From Brevibacterium atlanticum (GTDB lineage Bacteria > Actinomycetota > Actinomycetes > Actinomycetales > Brevibacteriaceae): a DNA stretch of 64,000 nucleotides. The DNA lies in assembly GCF_011617245.1 (NCBI RefSeq), contig NZ_CP050152.1, positions 248,001 to 312,000 of the forward strand, written 5' to 3'. The notes under the pieces were generated by a model that saw only the letters and a program-made list of their open reading frames with translations, was not told where the DNA came from and did no database searches. Shown here piece by piece: positions 24,823 through 32,908 of this stretch; position 1 is the first letter of the stretch, and every line of letters begins with the position of its first letter. The position numbers and the translations under genes were made by a program.

Positions 24823-24884
24823 CAGCTTGGTGAAACTGCAGCAGCTTGGTCCAGGGGCCGAGCTGCTGCAGTTTCACCAAGCCG
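24823..24884. repeat. Hairpin repeat, family 2 copy B
   Basis: 24-nt arms (24823-24846 and 24861-24884), one mismatch, 14-nt loop: the same geometry as 20094-20155. The left arm begins CAGCTTGGTGAAACTGCAGC. It lies after the GMC stop codon, between genes on the same strand, and so may terminate the GMC operon. Confidence 0.8.
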
Positions 24885-25010
24885 GTGATGTGAACTGCGC
24901 CCTCGCAAGCCAGGTGACGGCAAGTAGGATGCCAGAGACCGACATCGACGCAGCCTCGGCGGGCAGAACCCTCACCACGACCGCCGCAGGCTCGGGAGGA
25001 GAGGCCGCCT

Positions 25011-25562
25011 GTGCCACGCACCGTCTACTACACCGCGACCACGCTCGACGGGTTCATCGCTGACCCGAACGACTCCCTCGAATGGCTGCTGAGGCAGACC
25101 GAAGAGCCGCCGGACGACGGTTTCATCGACGGCGTCGGCGCGCTTGTCATGGGCGCCACGACGTACGAGTGGGTGCTGCGCAATCTCGACGGACCCTGGC
25201 CCTACAGCGTGCCTGCGTGGGTGATGACGCACCGCAAACTCGCACTGCCCGAGGCGGGCACGGACGGAAAGACACCCGACATTCGTTTCGCGCAGGGCGC
25301 GATCGCCGACCACTACTTCGAGATGTGCACGGCCACCGGCGACCACGACCTGTGGGTGATGGGAGGAGGCGACCTCGCCGGTCAGTTCGCCGACGAGGGA
25401 TTCCTCGACGAGATCATCACCTTCACCGCCCCCGTCGTCCTCGGCAAGGGCCGTCCCCTGCTGCCGCGCCGCCTCGACCTCGAACTCCTCGAGGTCGGGC
25501 ACAGCGATCCCTTCGTCATCGCCCGCCACCGGGTGATCGGCCCGCTGCTCGAAGACGGCTGA
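25011..25562 (+). CDS. RibD C-terminal / dihydrofolate reductase-like protein (second copy)
   Basis: 183-aa RibD-C family reductase. Landmarks: VYYTATTLDGFIADPNDSLEWLL, ALVMGATTYEW, and DLWVMGGGDLAGQFADEGFLDEIITFTAPVVLGKGRPLLPRRLDLELLEV. It keeps the family pattern of an NADPH-binding Gly cluster and C-terminal strand better than the copy at 16544. GTG start preceded by GGGAGGAGAG. The gene stands alone after the hairpin repeat. Members of this family are widespread and largely uncharacterised; a role in riboflavin synthesis is unlikely because no other rib genes are present. Confidence 0.88.
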   Translation: MPRTVYYTATTLDGFIADPNDSLEWLLRQTEEPPDDGFIDGVGALVMGATTYEWVLRNLDGPWPYSVPAWVMTHRKLALPEAGTDGKTPDIRFAQGAIADHYFEMCTATGDHDLWVMGGGDLAGQFADEGFLDEIITFTAPVVLGKGRPLLPRRLDLELLEVGHSDPFVIARHRVIGPLLEDG

Positions 25563-25758
25563 GCCACCTCGGCGAAATGATTCCCCGCACCGAGGTGGGG
25601 CCCTCGCTTCGTGCGGGAGTCAGCTCATCGCCTGGGTGAGCAAGCCCTACGCCGAGGTGGGGCCCGGCTTCGCGTGGACGATGGGGCCACCTCGGCGAAG
25701 GTCATCCGGATATCGGGCACCCCTGGTGGTGCGGGAGTTTCCGTGATTCGATGCAGAC
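25563..25758. other. Intergenic region with clustered CCACCTCGGCG motifs
   Basis: 196 bp containing three exact copies of CCACCTCGGCG in both orientations (25564-25574, 25650-25660, 25687-25697) plus a near copy at about 25590. GGTGGGGCCC follows two of them. No gene is supported. Confidence 0.5.
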
Positions 25759-26517
25759 ATGACTGCTGCGATTGAGAATCATCGGGCGCGCCTGCGCGCG
25801 GGGGAGACCTACAACGGACTGTGGATGATGTCGACGAGCTCGGAGCTCGCGAAGGTCGGATCGTCGTCCGGGTTCGACTATGTCTGCATTGATCTGCAGC
25901 ACGGGCTGATCCGGCCCACTGATGTGCTGCGGCTGACCGATGCTGTGCGCGCCAGCGGGGACGCGCTCGTGACTGCTCGGGTCGCGGCGAACCGCTTCAC
26001 CGAGATCGGGGCGCTCGCCGACGCTGGTGTCGAAGCGATCATCGTCCCGCTCGTGTCCTCCGTCGCCGAGGCGGAAGCCGCAGTGCGTGCCCTCGACTAC
26101 CCCTCACGGGGCGGGGACCGCTCGTGGGGACCGACCGCAGAGATCATGCACAATGCGGTACAGGACACCACGGCCGAGCGCCCTTTGCTGTTTGTCATGA
26201 TCGAGAACGAGGCCGGCCTTGCCAACGTCGAGGACATCTGCGCTGTGCCCGGCATCGACGGCGTCTACGTCGGCCCGTCGGACCTCGCGTTCGCCGTCGG
26301 TGCGCTGCCGGGTCAGCACAATGACGCCCACGCCGAGGCGCTCGTGCGGATCCGTACCGCCGCCGACGCTGCGGGAATCGTCCCCGGAATCCACACCGGC
26401 GATGGCGCGGAGGCCAAGCTGCGCAAGGAGCAGGGCTTCCGCTTCATCACCTCATGCGGCGACCTCGGAGCGGCCGGCCGGGCCTTCCGCGAGGACCTTG
26501 CCACCGCCCGGAGCTGA
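25759..26517 (+). CDS. HpcH/HpaI aldolase (2-dehydro-3-deoxyglucarate aldolase-like)
   Basis: 252-aa class II (divalent metal-dependent) pyruvate aldolase with TIM-barrel fold. Landmarks: YNGLWMMSTSSELAKVGSSSGFDYVCIDLQHGL, MIENEAGLANVEDICAVPGIDGVYVGPSDLAF (metal-binding Glu and Asp), and IPGIHTGD-like C-terminal strand. Homologues split 2-keto-3-deoxy acids into pyruvate and an aldehyde (GarL, HpaI, RhmA). Its position beside the aldarate island suggests cleavage of 5-keto-4-deoxyglucarate to pyruvate and tartronate semialdehyde as an alternative to the 2-oxoglutarate route; this is inference. The palindrome at 26525 directly follows. Confidence 0.88.
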   Translation: MTAAIENHRARLRAGETYNGLWMMSTSSELAKVGSSSGFDYVCIDLQHGLIRPTDVLRLTDAVRASGDALVTARVAANRFTEIGALADAGVEAIIVPLVSSVAEAEAAVRALDYPSRGGDRSWGPTAEIMHNAVQDTTAERPLLFVMIENEAGLANVEDICAVPGIDGVYVGPSDLAFAVGALPGQHNDAHAEALVRIRTAADAAGIVPGIHTGDGAEAKLRKEQGFRFITSCGDLGAAGRAFREDLATARS

Positions 26518-26524
26518 CTTCTAT

Positions 26525-26584
26525 TGCTACCCGACGGCGGCCCAGCAACCTCGCGCGAAGTTGCTGGGCCGCCGTCAGGTAGCA
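26525..26584. repeat. Long palindrome, family 1 copy 2
   Basis: 60-bp inverted repeat (TGCTACC at the left end, GGTAGCA at the right) sharing the GACGGCGGCCCAGCAACC core with the other copies; two mismatches between arms. It fills the gap between the convergent aldolase and LysR genes. Confidence 0.88.
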
Positions 26585-26588
26585 GGGG

Positions 26589-27464
26589 TTAGGTTTTGAG
26601 GAGGGAGACGACCTGCCGTAACGCCGGGTTCTTCGACTGGACGTTCCACATGGCCTTGAGCTCGACGATCTCCTCGGGCAGGTCGGCGAATGGTTTGAAG
26701 TGGACCCCGGGGACGCGGACCAAGGATGCCGACTCAGGAACGAACGCGAGTCCATGATTGTCGGCGACGAGGTTGATCATGGTGAGCACTTGGCTAATCG
26801 AGTGTTTGACCATGTGATGGTCGATGGGGAAGTGGCGGATGATGAGGTCGTAGAAGGACGTCGCCTTTGTCGCCGAATGCATGATCAGCGGCTCCCCGGT
26901 CACATCGTCCTTCTGCAAAGGGCGGTCGAGATCGAGCAGACGATGCCCGTCGGGGATGGCTAAGAGCAGGCGTTCAGCCAGGAGCAGTTCCGAGTCGATG
27001 AAGCTCGGGGTGGTGTCGGAACGACCCAGGCCGAGGTCGATGCGACCTTCTGCGAGGTTCTCGAGCTGCTCTCCGGTGACCATTTCGTGCAGGTCGAGGT
27101 CGATCCCTGGGAAGTTCTCTTCGATTGCCGTCACCAAACTGCCGAGAATGCCGAACCCGCTGGCAGCGGTGAAACCAATGCTCAAACGCCCCCATTGCCC
27201 CGAGGCAATGCGTCGAGCATCCTGCGGAGCGCGGTCGGCCATTGCCAGTAGCACCTGGGCATTGTCGAGGAAGGCTTCGCCTGCTGCTGTGAGTACTACG
27301 CGCTTGTTGTCCCTGTCGAGAAGATCCACCCCGACGAACTTCTCGAGCTTCTGGATCTGCCGACTCAACGGCGGCTGAGTCATTGAGAGAGCTTCGGCGG
27401 CTTTGCCGAAATGAAGGTGCTCAGCGACTGCGACGAAGCACCGAACCTGGTCCAATGTGTACAC
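26589..27464 (-). CDS. LysR-family transcriptional regulator
   Basis: 291-aa LTTR. HTH at the N-terminus: LDQVRCFVAVAEHLHFGKAAEALSMTQPPLSRQIQKLEKFVGVDLLDR. Effector domain from about residue 90 with IGFTAASGFGILGSLVTAIEENFPGIDLDLHEMVTGEQ. I chose the GTG at 27464 (MYTLDQ), the normal distance to the HTH; an ATG at 27488 adds eight residues and cannot be excluded. Divergent from tctC, so it probably activates aldarate or tricarboxylate-type uptake and perhaps kdgD. An element near its start is repeated upstream of kdgD (see the 27472 and 35404 entries). Confidence 0.92.
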   Translation of the reverse strand: MYTLDQVRCFVAVAEHLHFGKAAEALSMTQPPLSRQIQKLEKFVGVDLLDRDNKRVVLTAAGEAFLDNAQVLLAMADRAPQDARRIASGQWGRLSIGFTAASGFGILGSLVTAIEENFPGIDLDLHEMVTGEQLENLAEGRIDLGLGRSDTTPSFIDSELLLAERLLLAIPDGHRLLDLDRPLQKDDVTGEPLIMHSATKATSFYDLIIRHFPIDHHMVKHSISQVLTMINLVADNHGLAFVPESASLVRVPGVHFKPFADLPEEIVELKAMWNVQSKNPALRQVVSLLKT

Positions 27465-27471
27465 GGAACGA

Positions 27472-27488
27472 CAATACCTTTCGGGCAT
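27472..27488. promoter_or_regulatory. Shared element near LysR start
   Basis: CAATACCTTTCGGGCAT here matches CAATACCTTTAGTGCAT at 35433-35449 upstream of kdgD at 15 of 17 positions. Candidate LysR-bound sequence, although it also contains the purine-rich ribosome site of the LysR GTG start when read on the minus strand. Confidence 0.35.
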
Positions 27489-27605
27489 TACTTCATGCAG
27501 ATATCAACATAGACAATATTATCGGTGCTTCCTAGGCTCAATCCGAAAGCGCTCAACAGGTACGCAGGGGTGCCGACCGAGCCTGAGCAAGGAATGGACC
27601 AGAAA

Positions 27606-28607
27606 ATGCAGAACTTCTCCAAACGAGTTGTCGGGCCACTGGCCCTCGGGTCCGTCGTGGCCCTCGCACTGTCCGGCTGTGGAGGCAACGTCGCAGCAGG
27701 TGGCGGCGGGGGTGACGAAGATTTTCCGACGAAGGAAGTCTCCATCACCGTTGGTGCCGCTGCAGGAGGGTCCACCGACCTCATCGCACGCGCATTGGCC
27801 GATGGTGCCTCGTCAGACCTCGGTCAGGCCATGCCTGTGATCAACAAGCCCGGCGCCAACGGGACTCTGGCGGCCAAAGAAGTCCAGTCGGCTAAAGCCG
27901 ATGGATATAACCTCGCGACTCTCAACGCTTCACTCATCACGATCACTCCTCTGGCTGTGGGCGAAGACGAAGCGGTGAGCATCGACGATTTCGAAGTCAT
28001 CACCGGGGTATCGCAGGACGACTACGTGATGGTGGCCAATCCGGATGCCGGTGTGAAGACCGTCGATGATATCAAGAAGAGCGACAAGAAGCTCTCCTTC
28101 GGTACGGCGGGCGTCGGCACCGGTTCGCAGCTGGCGCAGAGTCTTCTCCTGGCTCAGATCGATACTGATTTCAAAGAGGTCCCCTTCGACTCGGGTGCAC
28201 CCGCAGTGACCGCGACTCTCGGCAATCAGGTGAACATCTCGACAGTGCAGCTGGGCGAAGCGAAGCCGCATATCGATGCCGGCAAACTCGTGCCGATCAT
28301 GGTCTTCTCCGAAGAGCGGAACAAGTTCCTCAAGGATGTTCCCACGGCGACCGAAGAAGGCTATGACATTCCGGTCTCCCAGTACCGAGCCGTCGTCGCA
28401 CCGAAGGGCACGCCCGATACTGTCGTCGAGAAGCTCGACAAGTCCTTCAAGGCGACCTTCGAGACTGACGCCTACAAGGAGTTCAACGAGAAGAACCTGC
28501 TGACTCCGACAGAGATCCCCGGCGATGAGATCGCAGCCGAATGGTCGGACCTGGCGGATCGCTACAAGAAGCTGGTTGATGAGTATGACATCGATCTCTC
28601 AGACTGA
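27606..28607 (+). CDS. tctC: Tripartite tricarboxylate transporter substrate-binding lipoprotein (TctC-like)
   Basis: 333-aa extracytoplasmic solute receptor of the TTT family (Bug/TctC). Lipoprotein signal with positively charged start and lipobox ALSGC (Cys25). Mature part: VSITVGAAAGGSTDLIARALAD near the N-terminus, VINKPGANGTLAAKEV, then FGTAGVGTGSQLA, all typical of Bug receptors binding carboxylates. Start taken at 27606; an ATG four codons earlier (27594) sits directly on the AAGGA box. First gene of tctC-tctB-tctA-usp. The context suggests glucarate/galactarate as ligand; binding itself is not shown by sequence. Confidence 0.88.
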   Translation: MQNFSKRVVGPLALGSVVALALSGCGGNVAAGGGGGDEDFPTKEVSITVGAAAGGSTDLIARALADGASSDLGQAMPVINKPGANGTLAAKEVQSAKADGYNLATLNASLITITPLAVGEDEAVSIDDFEVITGVSQDDYVMVANPDAGVKTVDDIKKSDKKLSFGTAGVGTGSQLAQSLLLAQIDTDFKEVPFDSGAPAVTATLGNQVNISTVQLGEAKPHIDAGKLVPIMVFSEERNKFLKDVPTATEEGYDIPVSQYRAVVAPKGTPDTVVEKLDKSFKATFETDAYKEFNEKNLLTPTEIPGDEIAAEWSDLADRYKKLVDEYDIDLSD

Positions 28608-28617
28608 ACGGAAAGCT

Positions 28618-29163
28618 GTGAACAATCTCGAAGACAGCGACGATCCGCTTGAGGTTCAGGCCATCGGCGATGACGCAGAGACTCCCGAAGAGCTTCTTGC
28701 TCTGTGGGAGGAGGAAGCTCCCGAGCCTGGTGGCGGCATCGCCAACCTCGTGGCCTGCGCCTTCACTCTGGTCTTCGGAATCGTGGGAATGGTGCTGTCG
28801 TGGAATCTCTCCCTCGGCAGTCTGACAGACCCGGCTCCAGGTTTCTTCCCGTTCGTCGTCTCGCTGATCACCGCAGTCCTTTCGGCGGCCCAGATCGTTC
28901 TGGGCCGCCGGGGCGGCGACGGAGAGAAGTTCAACCGCTACTCGGTCACGGTCGTGTGGGGAGTCATCAGCCTCCTGGTCTTCGTCACAGCACTGCCGCT
29001 GATCGGATTCGAGATTCCCGCCCTGCTCCTGGCCTTCGTCTGGATGAAGTGGCTGGGCGGCGAGTCCTGGCGCTCTGCAGGCCTCTATTCGGTTCTGACC
29101 GTCGCAGCCTTCTATCTCATCTTTGTAGTGGCGCTGCGGACGCAGCTCCCGCATCTCTTCTGA
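28618..29163 (+). CDS. tctB: Tripartite tricarboxylate transporter small membrane subunit (TctB-like)
   Basis: 181-aa small subunit with four predicted membrane segments (ANLVACAFTLVFGIVGMVLSW, FFPFVVSLITAVLSAAQIVL, VTVVWGVISLLVFVTALPLIGF, LYSVLTVAAFYLIFVVAL) after an acidic 50-residue cytoplasmic N-terminus rich in Asp/Glu. The SLTDPAPGFFPFVVSLI motif is characteristic of TctB. Start chosen at the GTG 28618, preceded by GGAAAG; an ATG at 28585 would overlap tctC by 23 bp and is possible. The long acidic N-terminal extension is not usual for TctB. Confidence 0.85.
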   Translation: MNNLEDSDDPLEVQAIGDDAETPEELLALWEEEAPEPGGGIANLVACAFTLVFGIVGMVLSWNLSLGSLTDPAPGFFPFVVSLITAVLSAAQIVLGRRGGDGEKFNRYSVTVVWGVISLLVFVTALPLIGFEIPALLLAFVWMKWLGGESWRSAGLYSVLTVAAFYLIFVVALRTQLPHLF

Positions 29164-29176
29164 GGAGGACGAACAC

Positions 29177-30691
29177 ATGGACATCTTCGGTCCAGTCATC
29201 GAAGGGTTCGGCACCGTCCTCGAACCCAGCAATCTTCTGTACTGCTTCATCGGTGTCCTCGTCGGCATGCTCATCGGTGTGCTGCCAGGTCTCGGGCCCG
29301 CCGCGACGATGGCGATCCTGCTGCCGATGACCTTCGGAATCGAACCGGTCACCGCGATCATCATGCTCGCCGGCATCTTCTACGGAGCACAGTACGGCGG
29401 CACGATCACCTCGGTGCTGCTTCGCCTTCCCGGTGAAGCAAGTTCGGTCGTCACAGTCTTCGACGGCTTCCAGATGGCCAAGCAAGGCCGAGCGGGAGCG
29501 GCACTCGGTGTAGCCGCAGTGGGTTCATTCATCGGTGGAACCGCTTCGATTCTCGGACTCACCTTCCTGGCGCCATTGATCGCCGGCTTCGCCCTCGACT
29601 TCGGTCCGCCCGAATACGCGGCGCTGTCCCTCCTTGGAGTCACCCTGGTCGCCACCATCAGCTCGGGTAACAAGGTCAAAGCGCTGATCGCCGCAGCCGT
29701 CGGAGTGTTCCTCGCTATGGTGGGTCGAGACGTATTCACAGGCACGGAGCGTTTCACTTTCGACAACCTCAGTCTCAGCGACGGCATTGACTTCGTGACC
29801 GTGGCCATGGGTCTCTTCGGACTCGGTGAGATTCTCTACAACCTCGAGGAACGGCACAAGGCCATGGCGGCCCCCGACAAGCCGAAGCGAGTCTGGCCGA
29901 CGCGAGGAGAACTCAGACAGTCAGCCCCGGCGATCGGCCGGGGATCGATTCTCGGCTTTCTGCTGGGAATCCTTCCCGGAGGAGGCGCCACAATCTCGTC
30001 GCTGGCCGCCTATGGCGTAGAGAAGAAAGTTGCCAAGGACCCATCTCGGTTCGGTAAGGGCGCTATCGAAGGTGTTGCTGGACCGGAATCGGCGAACAAT
30101 GCGGCAGCGACCTCGTCGTTCATCCCACTGCTCAGTCTCGGAATTCCAGCCAATGCCACGATGGCGCTGATGTTCGGGGCACTCCTCATCCAAGGAATCA
30201 CCCCTGGGCCGCTCCTGGTCTCTGACGAACCCGAACTGTTCTGGGGCGTCGTCAATTCGATGTATATCGGTAACATTCTGCTGCTCATCATGGCGATCCC
30301 GCTGATCGGTGTCTTCGTCAAGATCCTCAGCGTCCGGCCGGCGATTCTCGCACCGATCACCGTTCTCATCACACTGATCGGTGCCTATACGATCAAGAAC
30401 TCCGTCTTCGATGTCGGACTCGTCGTGCTCTTCGGCGTGATCGGGTACCTCATGAAGAAGGCCGGATTCGAACCGGGGCCGCTTGTGCTTGCATTCGTCC
30501 TGGCCGAGCTTCTTGAATCGAGCGTGCGTCGGTCGCTCATTCTCTTCGAAGGCGACCTCGGCGGGGTGTTCACCCGTCCGATCACCGTCACACTGCTGTT
30601 CGTTTTCCTGGTCGTCATTTTTCTGCCGATCATTCAGAAGATGCTCGGCAGCGCCAAAGCCAAGTCAAAGAGCAAGGAGCTCGTGTCATGA
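29177..30691 (+). CDS. tctA: Tripartite tricarboxylate transporter large permease (TctA-like)
   Basis: 504-aa permease with about 11-12 membrane segments. The twin conserved motifs of the two inverted halves are visible: GVLPGLGPAATMAILLPMTF and, later, GILPGGGATISSLAAYGVEK, plus YGGTITSVLLRLPGEASSVV and GPESANNAAATSSFIPLLSLGIP. AGGAGG precedes the ATG. It carries the substrate delivered by TctC together with a cation. It is linked by a 4-bp overlap to the following UspA gene. Confidence 0.93.
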   Translation: MDIFGPVIEGFGTVLEPSNLLYCFIGVLVGMLIGVLPGLGPAATMAILLPMTFGIEPVTAIIMLAGIFYGAQYGGTITSVLLRLPGEASSVVTVFDGFQMAKQGRAGAALGVAAVGSFIGGTASILGLTFLAPLIAGFALDFGPPEYAALSLLGVTLVATISSGNKVKALIAAAVGVFLAMVGRDVFTGTERFTFDNLSLSDGIDFVTVAMGLFGLGEILYNLEERHKAMAAPDKPKRVWPTRGELRQSAPAIGRGSILGFLLGILPGGGATISSLAAYGVEKKVAKDPSRFGKGAIEGVAGPESANNAAATSSFIPLLSLGIPANATMALMFGALLIQGITPGPLLVSDEPELFWGVVNSMYIGNILLLIMAIPLIGVFVKILSVRPAILAPITVLITLIGAYTIKNSVFDVGLVVLFGVIGYLMKKAGFEPGPLVLAFVLAELLESSVRRSLILFEGDLGGVFTRPITVTLLFVFLVVIFLPIIQKMLGSAKAKSKSKELVS

Positions 30692-31083
30692 GCATTCTGG
30701 TCGGATACGTCCCCACCCCGACGGGAGAAGCCGCTGTCGATGCGGCCATCAAAGAGGCCCGCTGGCGGGGAGTGAAGCTGCGCATTGCGAACTCGCGCAA
30801 ACGAGGCCCACTGGTCGAAGGTACGGTGGCCGAGGACGCTGACCTCGCAGCCGCGAAGAAGCGCGCCGACGATGCCGGAGTCGACGCCGAGGTCTTCACT
30901 CTCGCTCACGAGGATGATGTCGTCGACTCGCTGCTGGAGGCGGCCGACGCCTGGTCCGTCGACCTCATTGTCATCGGAATGCGCAAGCGCTCACAGGTCG
31001 GAAAGTTCATCATGGGCTCTTCTGCTCAGCGGATCCTGTTGCAGGCGGAGATGCCGGTCATGGCGGTCAAGGTCGCTAACTGA
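30688..31083 (+). CDS. Universal stress protein (single Usp domain)
   Basis: 131-aa UspA with an intact ATP-binding signature: VIGMRKRSQVGKFIMGSSAQRILLQAEMPVMAVK (G-x2-G-x9-G-S type). Starts inside the end of tctA (ATGA), last gene of the tct operon before a strong hairpin. ATP-binding Usp proteins can act as regulatory partners of transporters; its coupling to a TTT permease is unusual enough to note. Confidence 0.92.
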   Translation: MSILVGYVPTPTGEAAVDAAIKEARWRGVKLRIANSRKRGPLVEGTVAEDADLAAAKKRADDAGVDAEVFTLAHEDDVVDSLLEAADAWSVDLIVIGMRKRSQVGKFIMGSSAQRILLQAEMPVMAVKVAN

Positions 31084-31095
31084 GCATTCCTCTTC

Positions 31096-31126
31096 GGGCC
31101 GGTACCAGCCATGCTGGTGCCGGCCC
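31096..31126 (+). terminator. Hairpin terminator of the tct operon
   Basis: Stem GGGCCGGTACCAGC (31096-31109) / GCTGGTGCCGGCCC (31113-31126), one G-T pair, 3-nt loop, 12 bp after the UspA stop. Confidence 0.8.
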
Positions 31127-31502
31127 AAAGTCTGTGCACATGTGTGGGTTCAGGCGAAGGCAGTCCCGCAGTCTACGAAGCTGAGCAGCCTTATGAGGGG
31201 CACTCCCGCTGACGGAACAACCTCGGCAGGTGACCCGGTGCAGACAATGGGCAAGGTACGACCTTCTTGCGCCGACGGGCCGAAGGGCGGCAAGCCTGAC
31301 GGATACGCAGTGATCGTCGAAGAGAACCATCGCTGCACTTCTTTCGGACGAACTTCAGGAAGACGAGCTCAAAAAGGCAGGAGGCGGACCGAAATGTGGC
31401 TGCTGAATGTGTTCCCGGTTCGTCCCCAGCCGCGCCCTCTGCATCGCTGACCCGGATGGCGATGAAGATTATCCCGACAGCGCCGCAGAACTCCAATGAA
31501 AA
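31127..31502. other. 376-bp intergenic region without supported gene
   Basis: Lies between two terminators of convergent operons. Short frames exist on both strands but none has a ribosome site, conserved motif or typical composition; a plus-strand stretch near 31265-31330 reads ADGPKGGKPDGYAVIVEE, which is protein-like and may be a remnant. No repeats found. Confidence 0.4.
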
Positions 31503-31536
31503 GGACCTCGGCATCGTCGAAACGATGCCGAGGTCC
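31503..31536 (-). terminator. Rho-independent terminator of the Nramp-dehydratase operon
   Basis: Perfect 15-bp stem GGACCTCGGCATCGT (31503-31517) / ACGATGCCGAGGTCC (31522-31536), 4-nt loop; read on the minus strand it is followed by TTTTC, a classical intrinsic terminator 21 bp after the Nramp stop. Confidence 0.88.
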
Positions 31537-31557
31537 AGTGACGATATGAGGTCGGCG

Positions 31558-32877
31558 CTAGAACCAGCCGATGACGACCTGAACGGTCACCCAGATCGTC
31601 AGCAGAGTGGTGAGCACGAGGATGATGTTCTCGAAGAGGTTCGCTTTGTGCTCCCCGAAGTTACTCTTCTTGTTCGCCAGGATGAGCAGACCGATCGCGA
31701 CGAGCGGGACGACCACCGCCTGGAGCCCGGTGACGAAGACCGCCATGGTGACGAACCCGGGCATGCCGGGGAAAGCCCAGATGATCGGCGAGATGAGGAT
31801 GAAGAGACTGAACCATTTGAATGTCGGATCGTCTTCGAAGTGATCGCCGTAGCGTTCCCTGCGAGCAGGTCGAATGATGTGGAGGCAGTCGACGATGATC
31901 TTCGGGAATCCGTTGGCGAATCCGACGACGCTGCTGTAGAGGATTCCGAACGCACCGAGATAGAAGATTACTCCACCGACCGTACCGAGGTGGATCGACA
32001 GTGCCTGCGAGATGTCGTCGAGGTTAGTCACCTCGATACCGTTCGGGCGAAGAATCTCGGCGCCGACAACCCAGATCGAGAGGCTGATGACGATCGCCGA
32101 GGAGATGCCGAAGAGAATGTCGTTGCGCTGCAGCTTCTTGAAACCGACGCCGCGCCATCCCTTGTCGCGGACATAGTAGGGGTAAAGGAAGTTCGCCATC
32201 GAACCGGCAACTGCACCGATAAGGGAAAGCGCGACGGCGAAGACGCCGATCGCTCCCGTGTTATCCGGAATGCCGAATCCGACCGTGCCGCGGACGATTT
32301 CGCCGATGTCGGGGACGCTGTAGATCGCGAGGCCGAGGAAGACGACAGTCATCATGGCCAGCAGCAGTTTCATGATGCTTTCGATCGTCTTGTAGACGTT
32401 CTTGCCGATGACGAAGATGCTTGCCACCACGAGGATGCATGACCAGAGGAACGGATCTCCGATGGTGAAGATCTTTGCCAGTGCTTCGCCGGCTCCGCGG
32501 ACCATGTAACCATTGAGCAGGTGTCCGCTGATGAGGGCGGCGATTCCGATCGCCCATGGATACCACCGGGCGACATCGCGGTAGCCTTCGATGATCGTCT
32601 GATTCTTGATGTTGAGGACCTGGTAGCGGCCCATGATGTTGACGATGACGAATCGTATGAGCAGAGAGGCTGCGAGCAGCCACATGAGGTTGTATCCGTA
32701 GTTCGACCCCGACACCGAGGCGGTGACCAGATCTCCGGCGCCCATCATGGCGAGAACGGCGATGATACCGGGCCCGAATTCGCGTAGGCTTCCAAGGATT
32801 CCGCGTCGTCTCGGTCCCTTTGCGGTCGAGTTGTCTGAGCTGACTGTGCTGGCAGCGTCGTTGCTATTCGCACTCAT
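31558..32877 (-). CDS. Nramp-family transporter with non-canonical metal-site residues
   Basis: 439-aa, about 11 membrane segments, Nramp (SLC11-like, LeuT) fold. TM1 reads GPGIIAVLAMMGAGDLVTASVSGSNYGYN: the canonical metal-binding Asp-Pro-Gly-Asn is replaced by Gly46-Ala-Gly-Asp49. In TM6 the canonical Met-Pro-His is replaced by SMANFLYPYYV (residues 226-236). It therefore probably does not transport Mn2+/Fe2+ as classical MntH does. The start at 32877 is preceded by AAAGGA. It is the last gene of an operon with two aldarate dehydratases, so it could carry a cofactor cation (for example Mg2+) or an organic substrate; both are inference. Confidence 0.83.
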   Translation of the reverse strand: MSANSNDAASTVSSDNSTAKGPRRRGILGSLREFGPGIIAVLAMMGAGDLVTASVSGSNYGYNLMWLLAASLLIRFVIVNIMGRYQVLNIKNQTIIEGYRDVARWYPWAIGIAALISGHLLNGYMVRGAGEALAKIFTIGDPFLWSCILVVASIFVIGKNVYKTIESIMKLLLAMMTVVFLGLAIYSVPDIGEIVRGTVGFGIPDNTGAIGVFAVALSLIGAVAGSMANFLYPYYVRDKGWRGVGFKKLQRNDILFGISSAIVISLSIWVVGAEILRPNGIEVTNLDDISQALSIHLGTVGGVIFYLGAFGILYSSVVGFANGFPKIIVDCLHIIRPARRERYGDHFEDDPTFKWFSLFILISPIIWAFPGMPGFVTMAVFVTGLQAVVVPLVAIGLLILANKKSNFGEHKANLFENIILVLTTLLTIWVTVQVVIGWF

Positions 32878-32908
32878 TGTGAAGTGTGTCCTTTCAGCGG
32901 ATCCGTGG

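Noticed and set aside
25563-25758. Clustered CCACCTCGGCG motifs as a CRISPR or origin
   Set aside because: Only three exact copies in mixed orientation with unequal spacing, no DnaA boxes and no adjacent cas genes.
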